NCBI GenBank assembly: GCA_036023115.1
Contig: JAYKKT010000074.1
Location: 7,766,001 to 7,830,000 of the forward strand
Direction of reading: 5' to 3'
Length of the DNA stretch: 64,000 bases
Source: Brasenia schreberi
Lineage: Eukaryota > Streptophyta > Magnoliopsida > Nymphaeales > Cabombaceae
The translations under genes were made by a program, and so were the position numbers. The notes under the pieces are model-generated. The model was not told the DNA's origin and did no database searches. It saw nothing but the letters and a program-made list of their open reading frames with translations. Below are positions 55,001-64,000 of this stretch, in pieces (within the stretch, counting starts at the first letter, position 1; every line of letters begins with the position of its first letter).

Positions 55001-57397
55001 TCGAGTAAGATGATAAATGGACTCTCGGTCCATGAAACTGCCAAAATATAGAGAAGTTGCATCCCACCCACACTGCCTATTGAAAATTTTTAAGCCTAAA
55101 ACATGATTAGATTTTCTTCAAGTACTTCCATTGAGCTCTAAGGATCAAATATTGGTATACACTCATGGGTTTATTCTTAGGGTTGTAAAAATTGTAAGAG
55201 CTTGAAAGGTTGGATGTGTCAAAGCTTGTCTCATGAGACATCGATGAAATCGGGTTTGGTTTCACAAGAACAAGAGAGAGAGACAACTGCACCCGTGTCT
55301 GCTAATATATGAACCACTTCATTTTTGGATATGCTTTTCCAAAAGTAATAGATTTGGATCTTGGAATATGTGTTTGTTGACCTGGTTAATGAACTAGTTC
55401 GGGTTGATAGTCAAAGATAGTCTTTCGTGTTAGCCCGGTTCGGCTGGACTAATGTTTGCCAGTGCACATCAGCATTCAATGGTAACTCATGCTCATTAAT
55501 TAAACACCATTAGGTTTACCCACCTAATGTTTCGACTTAGAGCCTGGATAGGGTATTTTGTTAAATTATGATCTATCACCAAATTGTATGTTGTTAACGT
55601 CTATCTCCATGACACATACTGGTACCAATGAAATGGCTTTAGGAGCTAGATCATGATCCCCCAGATCACCTGATATAACTTTCTTGTTGTACGTTGTCAC
55701 GAGCAAAAGAGCCGAAACTGAGTCGGTTTGGTACTGTCACGTTGACTGTTCATGTGTCACGTATGGCAGATTCAGCAACTTTGTTGGTACTGCTCTCGTG
55801 CTGCGTCCTTTTATTCCTGCGTGTTTAATTGTAAAATCAAAGAACAAAATCCTGACTAAAAGTTGACACGAAAACTCAATTTAGAATCATCAGCTTCACA
55901 CATCGAACCTGCCGGCCTAACCCATACTTTATGCGTCTCTTACATATCAATGCACACACAATAGCAAATGGTTCCTATGTATTCCATAATATAATATTTG
56001 AAACTCATATAATTTCAACTAAAATTGTACACATACTGTATACAAATAAATTTTCTGTGAGTATTCGTACATATGTATATTAACACTTGAGCAGTCATGA
56101 ACTCGTTCATGATTTAGCCTGTGCACTACGATATAAGTCCGGGAAACTATGCAAGGGAGAAGTCAAGGTTCAGGGTTGGATTGTTGTTGCCTCTACCTCC
56201 CTTACATGCATCCGACTGAAAGCTCTCGTAATATTGCTGTAAGGGGACGCACTAAACTGATCCGAACCTCAAGACTGCGGAAACATTTTTTGTTTTTTTG
56301 GTTACAAGAGGAGGCCGAACCATAAAACACACACATGCTCCTCGTTAAGTCGAACTCTCCACCGGCATAAACGGCGCTAGAGTTCCCTGACATTGAGCTA
56401 ACACTCTCGGTGCTTCTTTGTTCTTTTGGTTACAGGACTGATGAAACTTTGTTTCATCTTGATAAGGAGGGCTGGTAAGTGAATCAAGAAAACATTGGAT
56501 CAGCTCAGTTCGCCTCGTCACATGCCTCTATTTGTTGGAATCCTTAAGACTAACATGCTGAAGAAAGAAGTTCATTAAAGTTCGATGAGCGAAGTCTGTA
56601 AACTTTTATTTTTCTAATAAGTACACACTAAAAAAAGAGGTTTGCACTTCATCTTCATCCATTTGATTACAGAAAAAGCTGGAAAAGTTGAACGCTGGCG
56701 AACTTGATATTATATTGTTATTTTACAGTAGCTTTAGACAAGGAAGGTACCGTCCCATCACCTTCATCCCCAACAAGGCGCTGTGGTGGCCGCTTTCGTT
56801 AGATACTTTCCTATATCGCAGAAAAGTGGGAATCAAGCTACCAAATATGCGTGCAATAACCTCAGCCTCGGTAATGTCAGATAGCCACAACTTGCTCTCT
56901 CTCTCTCTCTCTCTCTCCATGTGCATCCCATGGAGATTGTAATATAATATAGAGGATGATCCAATATTCTACATCAATAAGTTCCCCGAGATATTCCCCG
57001 CCTAAAAAGGATTTTGAGTTGTTGTTCAAAAACAAAGCCATACATCACATTAATGTCACAACGATGCGCGCCTCAATGCCCTTGCATTTGTCAAGAACGT
57101 CAAAATATGACCTTTCGTCATGATTCCTCCCCCCCTAAAAGGCAAACAAAACAAGTAAATCGAGCCAGAAAGCAAATGCTTTAATGAAAGATCATCTCTC
57201 TTCGTTCATTCATTGCAGACTACCACGTTTTCATAACGCTTCACACTTCTTAGCAGCCAGGGAGCTCAAACTCCAAGCTCATTCTCATCATCGTCACGGA
57301 AAGAAGATGTAATCCCAATCATATTCTTCCAACAGACATACAGAGAGAGAGGGAAAGAGAGAACAGTAACGTAGCAGACACACAAACACACAGATAA
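52099..57397. other. Intergenic, no gene seen
   Basis: AT-rich. The open frame 52779-53045 (88 residues) and others are short and motif-free. GAACC/CGAGC-rich MITE debris occurs at about 54180-54340 and 54690-54850. A (CT)n tract lies at 56897-56917. Confidence 0.45.
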
Positions 57398-59632
57398 TTA
57401 TCTCAACCACCGCCGGACGTCACCGGCAGAAATAGGAGAAATTTCCCCAGCAGCCACGCTCTCGGTGCACCACGAATAATTCGAGCTAGAGTAATGAGAG
57501 GCCAAACGGGGCGGCACCTGTGGCATCCCCTTGAGGCTCGGACTACGCAGCGTCTGCGGGTCGGGCGAGGGATAAGAGAGGCGCTTCTTAACAGAGCTCA
57601 GCCTCTCTCTCTCGGGCGTGTTCGGCCTCTGCCTAGGTGCACTCTGCCACCTCACCCTTGCCTTCGCTGACTCTGTCGCTGCCATATAATTAGGCATCGT
57701 CCCACCACCCCCTTGATGGTGGTCGTGCCGGCAGTACGACGCTGGCGTGTATGGCATGCAGTGGCGATCCTCCTCGCGTGCCGTTGACAATCTTGGGCTC
57801 GCTGATCTCACCTCCAAAGGCCGGACCTTCGCCGGAGAAGGTGTTGGTGGTGGGTGGAGAGTAGATGAGTGCGGCGCCCTCTGCTGCATGGGAGAGAAAT
57901 GGGTGACGCTGCCACCCGACGGTGGCCTTCGGCTCCTCCGCCATGATTCAACCATGGAAGGAGTAGGATAGTGCCTGGCCGTGTCTACCTCTACAGTCTT
58001 GATATAGTCTCTACACTGATCGACCGATAGCCTGCTTCGGGTTTCCCATTGTCTCGTAGACATCCATCGGTCCAGCCAGGCTGTAGATGATGCGGCAGAA
58101 GCTCGCTCATCATCTGTTTCTCCAATGGTTGATGGGTTTGACCTCCTTGCCGATGATCTCCACAGCTAAAACAGAAGCAACAACGATGAAAAAACCAGAG
58201 ACATATATTTAGCCTTAGTAGCAGCCACCATGAGAGAAAGATGAGATAGACCTCCTTGTATGATCTCTGCGTACCTGGTGAGAGAAGGCGTAAGCAAGTC
58301 CCTTCTCACGCTCGAGAGAGGCGTCCTTTCTGGTTAGGAGAGTCGCTTGGATCTCCTCTATCGTGTGAGGACGTTCGTCCCAATCGTCCACAAGGCATTT
58401 CTCTTCTCTTGACTGCCGTTCATTACCATAACCAAAACCACCATCTCAAACCATCAGAGAAAACAATAAAGAACACATAAACAAACAATTCCGGCAGAGA
58501 TAGGCTTGCAGATCAACAGATTGGACCAGCCATCATGGTTTTCTATTGAGGAATCAATACACAGTCGTGGTCATTTCTAAGCCGCCAAAGTGGGTACTCT
58601 AGTCATTTACATAGGATATGTACTCTCTCCATTGTAGAGTCTGTATCCTAGAGTGTAGTGCAGTGCGTAAATGCAGCAAAGAAGAAGGACAAGAAAGATG
58701 GGATGGGGATGTATCGAATCGATGGTGGTGGGGATCAGAAGATGATGACATACGATGGATTTTCTGTCGGTCGATGTTTCCTGGATGAAGTGCGAATCCC
58801 ATGAACTGGTAATGGCGGACGTCGATTCTTGTGAGAGCCTTAAACGCTGGTCACGAGCTCTCGTTTGCAGCCGGACCAGCGATTGCATGCACCGAAGCGT
58901 AACGTCCGCCTGCTTCCTCACGTTGTGCCCGCGAACCAACGCCTGCAGCTTCACCAGCCCCCTCAACGCCTTCAGCGCCCTCCTCGCCTGCACCCATCAA
59001 AATCAAACCAACAAATAACAAAAGCTTCTCGATTTTTTTAGTTAACAATGACGACAGAGAATCAAACGTAGTAGATGTTAGTTCAAAGTGTCAAAATCTT
59101 AGTTTTGGGAATAGTTTTCGGTTGACTTTTGTTATTTAATATGATAGAATCAGGCGTGGTTGAGTACCAAGAATCCTCTAAAGGAGGTCTGAATCTTGAT
59201 GGCAGCTTGGTGCTCCCCAAGCAAGCTAGTAGTAGGCCTCGTGAGGCGAACAACCTCGACAGCCGCCTGCGCCGAAGCCATGGCCGCCTCAGCAGCAGAA
59301 GTGGCCACGGCCACAGCAATCGCGTGCCGCTGATCCATGGTGACCACTACCGGAGCTTTGAATACCTCATGACTTGAAGATGGTGGCTTTCTAAACAACC
59401 ATCTTCGCTTCACTCTCTTCTGCGTATCACAAACCAACAACATATTCTCATTAAGCATTAGAAAAGGGACAAAGGGTAAGAAGAGGACTTAGCTTTTGAG
59501 TGATGTTACCTTCTCCTCATTCTCTTGGTCATTGTCATCTCTTCTTCTGCAACTCTTTTCCTCGCTATCCTTCGATGGAGACCTAAACGCCCTTCTCACA
59601 GCAGTCAACCATGAGCTGCCCACCTTCCCCAT
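57398..59632 (-). CDS. IQD: IQ67-domain (IQD) calmodulin-binding protein, five exons
   Basis: Exons are 59632-59510, 59419-59168, 58987-58754, 58412-58275 and 58165-57398. All junctions are GT-AG and phase 0, giving 504 residues starting [19 protein letters not shown], the standard IQD N-terminus. The IQ67 region (about 113-174) holds three IQ motifs: [35 protein letters not shown] and [19 protein letters not shown]. The conserved intron lies inside the first. A DUF4005-type block, [20 protein letters not shown], is at 408-427, and the protein ends DVRRWLR. IQDs are basic scaffolds that bind calmodulin and microtubules and help set cell shape. The [20 protein letters not shown] segment in exon 4 is also family-typical. 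All exons are intact. Confidence 0.93.
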
Positions 59633-59996
59633 TTCGCTAACACAGGGAAGAGAGGCTACATCGGCGCTTCATACAAAAGCCAGTGATAATGATGCCATTC
59701 CTCTCCGACGTTTTATAAAGAACAAGTCACTATGAGAAACTAATGTTGGTCGTCGTAGGTCAGTGCAGAGACTTCAGAAATATAAACCCGCTTCCCTCTA
59801 CTGAGACTGCCACATGAGAGAGACTCTCGAGAGGCTCGAAAGTTGGACTCTTCCTTCGGCCTTTTGTTTCAGCTTGTCATGGGAACATAAACGCAGGGCC
59901 ATCGAGTCGGATGCACGTTGCATTGACAGACTCCCCAGCCTTTTCGTTTTTTTCTTTTTTAGATTTTTTAAATCCAACCTAGCCATTTTCAAATCA
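59633..59996. promoter_or_regulatory. Presumed promoter/5' UTR of the IQD gene
   Basis: The region upstream of the minus-strand start codon. A TATA-like 'ttataaag' on the plus strand at about 59712 reads 'ctttataaaa' on the minus strand, about 80 bases upstream of the ATG, and could serve as a TATA box. Confidence 0.35.
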
Positions 59997-60033
59997 TGCT
60001 ACAATAATAACTAAGCCTTTTCCCATACTAGAC
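59997..60033 (-). mobile_element. RTE-type LINE 3' tail fragment
   Basis: 'ctacaataataactaagcct' followed by 'tttcccatactagac' is the reverse complement of the RTE 3' end. It is a remnant of about 37 bases. Confidence 0.5.
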
Positions 60034-61500
60034 TTTCAAAACATGCTCTTCTTTTAAAATTAAATTTTAAAAGAAAACTGCAATGTTCAAACAGCTTGTC
60101 AGAAAACCTTTGTGTTTCATAATGTGCACATAAATGCGTCAGTTAATTTGAAATTACATTTTTATTTATTCTAAGTTTTGATCACACTCTTGAAATCTAT
60201 TTATTTAAATGGAAGCAAAAGATATGATTTTCAAATGCTAATTTGACACAAGGGCAAGCACAATAACTTTAGGAGACCAGGTAGCTGAGCTCAATTGGCG
60301 TGGAAGAAGGTGTAATTTTTGTTTTTCTTATAACTTTGGAAATCAAGTTTATTACATATTTCAAATTAAAGGAAAATACTTATTGATATAGATAATGGTA
60401 AACCAATTTACCTAAAAAATCGACCTTGTTTATTTAAATCATTTCCATTTTAAGAGGACAATTTTCTCTTTAGCAGCAATCAATGGAAGGACGGAAGTAG
60501 GGCTTCAAGATAACGTTTGGACGTTTGGGGATTAGAAAAAACAGGGCCCTAGATTTGAAAATACTCCTGAGTGAGAACCAATTGAAGAAAATATCATTAT
60601 TCTCCATTTATACACATGTATACATTATATTATAGAAATATTTTGCGGTACAATGGAAAAGATTTTAAAGAGAAAGGAGTCAAGCTTTTGGCAACTCGCA
60701 TTCATCAACTTAGAGTAGCAGCCATTGGAGGGTTATTTGTCATCACCAACAACGGTGTGCAGAGATCACGTTGCCCCAATAGCCCTCTTTTAGAGAGAGA
60801 GAGAGAGAGACTTATCGGGCATCTGGTTTTTGGGGAAGGAGCGAGAGATCAGAAGAGGGCTCGCTCTGTTCCATGGGCTCCTTGTGGTCAAGTCTATCTA
60901 TGATTCGTACTCTCAGCATTTCGACGTTCTATAGCATATGTTGGAAACAGTTCTCTATTCGTTTTTATCTCTTCGGCATGTGAAACTGCATCAACCTTTG
61001 TTGTTAGAACAAACTGTTTCTAACCTTACTTTGACGGATTAATGGCAGTACATAATGACAGTCTCTTTGTTTTTCCTAAACCCTTTGAACTATTCTTTTG
61101 ATCACTTTCACAGAAAAATTTTGCGTGTTTCTTCACAGACTGATATTGCACAGGTATAAATAGAACCTGATACTGTTGATGTTCGAATGTCTGCTTAAAG
61201 CAACCAAAGATCAGCTGATCACTCCCCAACATGATTATACACACTTAAGGTGAAGACTGTTTCATTACAGTCGGCTTTAGACACAGGGATTAGGCACAAC
61301 CCTGTGGGATACAAGCAGGTAATTCATTGCTCATCAACGACAAAACTCTCGACGATAGATCAAAGAATCTTATAATGGATTTATTTTGGACATTCTGCAT
61401 TTACCGAACGGTTTCTTTCTAATGGATTTCCAAGTGAAAACTGCAAATCCTTTTGTAGTTCAGTCAAATGCACAATGCACGAATTACAATGGCAGAATAA
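60034..61500. other. Intergenic, no gene seen
   Basis: AT-rich with a (GA)n tract at 60794-60810. No frame with a recognisable product. Confidence 0.45.
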
Positions 61501-61505
61501 CTCTC

Positions 61506-61650
61506 ATAGGAGCACGCGTAGGAGCTAAAGCTCTCCTGGCTATAGGGTCCGTTCAAGAGAACCTTGTGGAGAAGGTCCGAGTTCGATACCTGGAGTCTGC
61601 ATACCTAGTGTTGCTACGTCCTTGCCGCAGCTGGTCTATGAGAAAATAAA
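61506..61650 (+). repeat. tRNA-like SINE candidate
   Basis: GGAGCTAAAGCTCTCCTGGC followed 40 bases later by GTCCGAGTTCGATACCTGG resembles an A-box/B-box arrangement. The 3' part ('gtctatgagaaaataaaaga') is A-rich. The tRNA-like region does not fold as a full cloverleaf by eye. Confidence 0.35.
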
Positions 61651-61703
61651 AGAAACCGGCGAAATGCAAAAAGCATATGCGTGATGGATAAACAGAAGTC
61701 ATG

Positions 61704-61707
<4 letters not shown>

Positions 61708-61746
<39 letters not shown>

Positions 61747-61763
61747 AGAGAGAGAGAGAGAGG
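61708..61763. repeat. Compound microsatellite (AT)n(AG)n
   Basis: An AT run to about 61742, then AAAGAGAGAGAG to 61763. It is the opposite orientation of the CT-AT compounds at 13788 and 18641. Confidence 0.95.
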
Positions 61764-62127
61764 AACTCCTAGATTCGGTTTCACATCACACCTTTGCTAG
61801 AAGATTTGAACGGTTTGTTTGAACACACATCGAACCGCCGGTCTATATCACATGACATGTACAACAAATGCATACCATTATCGTGAGGACAAACAACTTG
61901 ATGTGCACCATATGAACGATGAGTTTAAATCTTCTAACAAAGTTTGAGATAAAACTCAATAAAGTAGCTTCCTATTTTTCTTTCCCCATAGATACCACTT
62001 ATTGCTTTTAAATAACATGAATATAATTTTGAAATTTTTAAAAGCATTTTTATTATGCTCATATCACTCAAAGAAGTCAATAGGTGTAAGTGTGGAGAGG
62101 ATTCCATCACTCTCTCTCTTTCTTTCT

Positions 62128-62129
<2 letters not shown>
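61764..62129. other. Intergenic, no gene seen
   Basis: AT-rich sequence between two microsatellites. No coding or repeat signature was recognised. Confidence 0.45.
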
Positions 62130-62217
<88 letters not shown>

Positions 62218-62224
62218 CATATAT
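62130..62224. repeat. (AT)n microsatellite
   Basis: About 38 AT units with a few TG/CA interruptions at the right edge, preceded by a CT-rich tract (62110-62128). Confidence 0.95.
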
Positions 62225-63805
62225 CTTTCTTTATTCACAAGGTGAGGTTAGTCATATCCCAGCAAATTACAATGGATATTAAATTGAAACCCTAACTTAT
62301 TCTCAAAGGACCCAACGCCATACCGAAGCCACATCACATACAGAATGGATCGACCACTAGTTTAATATGAGTTGATATGATGAGTAAAACAATATAGATC
62401 TTACTCATGAAAATCAAGGTCTAAATATTTGTACTTGCATTGATAAACCCATACCTTCTTTCTTTAAGATCTCTTCCATTGAATTGTTGGCCGTGAAGCC
62501 CGGTAATCAAATGAGCTTACTCTAGGGACCAAGTGAACCCAACTGTTGAAATTGAGAGGAGGGCCCAAGAGTTAATACATTGTCTCTGTGACCCGACATT
62601 TGGAACTGAAAGGAGGGCTGAAGAGTTAATACCTATGTGTGTACGTGTACGCACACACGAACACAAAAGGAAGCAAGAGTTTAGCACAAGTTGACGCTTG
62701 CTAAAGCTGTGTCAGTAGGCTCAGTTTGGTTGGAATTCATGACTAAGATGCTTCAATGCACACGATCCGAAAATAACAGCAAATACACTGAAGTGACATT
62801 AAATAGGAGGCAGGGAGTATCTTTCTTCTGCTTTTGCATTTCCTCCATTTATAAATCGAAACGCTGCGTTAGGTACCGTATGTAGATAAATAACCATTCG
62901 GATCATGGATCAGAATGTGAATCGGGAAGAATATGTAGCATTAGGATCCGAAGTATGTGTCCCAATGGATTCGGGTCGGTGTGTCAATGGGTTCGGATAT
63001 GAATTACAGAACTCATTCCACCACAAAATATGCTAGGAACAGCTTCTCGCAATGAAAGAACGGATCCGTTAATTATCCAAGCCAAAATATGCATCGAGAT
63101 CCAACACAGGCTTTCCATTAAAACTCCAGTATCAATAAAGAAAATGCATAATAATGATATTTTTTTTCGACTATGTTATATGGTCCATCTAGAATTGAAA
63201 TTCTCATAGTGGATGGGAACAAAATCTTGGTATGATTAGGGCTGGCAAATGAACTCAATGCATCAGCTACTTGGAGATCTTTTCAAGCTTGTACCATGGC
63301 TTGTTTGAGCTGAGTTGACCATGAACCTAACACAAGTCAAGTTATACAAGCTGAGCATCAGCTGCGTGACAGAGTGGAAGCCTTTCCATGTATGATTTTA
63401 ATGTAAACATATTTAAATTAAGTCCAAAATTAGTTTTATGTGATGTATGAACGATTTGGCTTTTTAACTACACTATATACCCTGACACATGTGTATGCAA
63501 AACTTTATGCTCGACTAAAGAAGTTCATACTAGCTTAAATGAACTAAACGAACAGTTCTACATATTTAGTGAACAAACTCGTATGTGCTCATCTCCAAAT
63601 ACACAATGTTCAAGTTCAACTCATAAAACTTTATAAACCAAGTAGCGTTTGGTTTGTCAAATCACAGCAAATATGAACAAGCTCATCATTAGCTAGAGAT
63701 GTCAAAATGGGCCTGGCCTAGTCCGGCATGAAAAAATGCAGTTTTAGGCTGCAAATTGGTAGCCCATTATCAGCCGGTTTGGCCTTGGGAGCCAACGGGG
63801 ACCGG

Positions 63806-63810
<5 letters not shown>
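62225..63810. other. Intergenic; MITE-like ends
   Basis: No gene seen. 'tagggctggcaaatgaactc' at 63238 and 'tagagatgtcaaaatgggcc' at 63693 are left-end-like sequences of two common plant hAT MITE types. Matching right ends and duplications were not found with confidence. Confidence 0.4.

Positions 63811-63880
<70 letters not shown>
63811..63880. repeat. (AT)n microsatellite
   Basis: An uninterrupted AT run of about 35 units followed by a short TG run, inside a GGGCC-flanked MITE-like region. Confidence 0.95.
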
Positions 63881-63883
<3 letters not shown>

Positions 63884-64000
63884 GTGTGTGTCCATAATGA
63901 GCTTGGTTGAATCAATGAAAAGGTGAGCCTAGCCCCAGGGGCTGATCTAGGCGAGCCTTTTTTGTGCTTGTTTTAGGGGGTTAGCATGTAGCCTTTGAGG

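Noticed and set aside
57690..59377. Plus-strand open frames opposite the IQD exons
   Set aside because: They are antisense shadows of a clearly spliced minus-strand gene.
61506..61580. Functional tRNA gene
   Set aside because: B-box and partial A-box are present, but no cloverleaf with paired acceptor stem and anticodon arm could be drawn.

Overview
The window is nuclear DNA from a flowering plant. The evidence is spliced genes with GT-AG introns, plant-only families (CYP89A P450, UGT89 glycosyltransferase, GRF and IQD proteins, a BRANCHLESS TRICHOME-type protein), Copia and chromodomain Gypsy retrotransposons, RTE-type LINE 3' ends, hAT elements with 8-bp target duplications, and many long AT/GA microsatellites. 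Nothing seen fixes the species.

Layout. 0.9-4.5 kb is a nest: an RTE LINE tail is split by a 3.2 kb hAT-like element with a perfect 8-bp duplication. That element carries a fragment of a 3-ketoacyl-CoA reductase gene and is itself split by a second, palindrome-rich hAT-like element with its own perfect 8-bp duplication. 8.0-9.9 kb holds a decayed UGT89-type glycosyltransferase on the minus strand. 10.5-12.5 kb holds a two-exon LRR receptor-like pseudokinase (minus). 12.6-14.9 kb holds MITEs and microsatellites. 15.6-17.2 kb is an intact, intronless CYP89A P450 (plus). 19.1-21.1 kb is a solo Gypsy LTR. 23.3-24.3 kb is a BLT-type coiled-coil gene (plus). 27.8-33.5 kb is a complete but degenerate Copia element (minus). 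34.8-42.3 kb is an internally deleted chromodomain Gypsy element (minus) of the same family as the solo LTR. 46.3-48.0 kb is a growth-regulating factor gene broken between its QLQ and WRC domains. 57.4-59.6 kb is a five-exon IQD calmodulin-binding gene (minus). The remaining intervals are AT-rich intergenic DNA with LINE tails, SINE-like units and simple repeats.

The genes do not form a pathway or cluster. They are separate loci scattered through repeat-rich sequence. The points most worth checking are: (1) the GRF locus, where both flanking reading frames look intact but the QLQ-WRC junction is deleted and the miR396 pairing site is altered in its seed half; (2) the capture of a KCR fragment by a hAT-like element; (3) a stretch matching a SINE tail inside the CYP89A N-terminal linker, with a related SINE about 480 bp upstream; and (4) the pseudokinase, which lacks its activation segment.

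Exon boundaries were read by eye from splice signals and frame continuity. No database search or alignment was run, so family names rest on recognised motifs.
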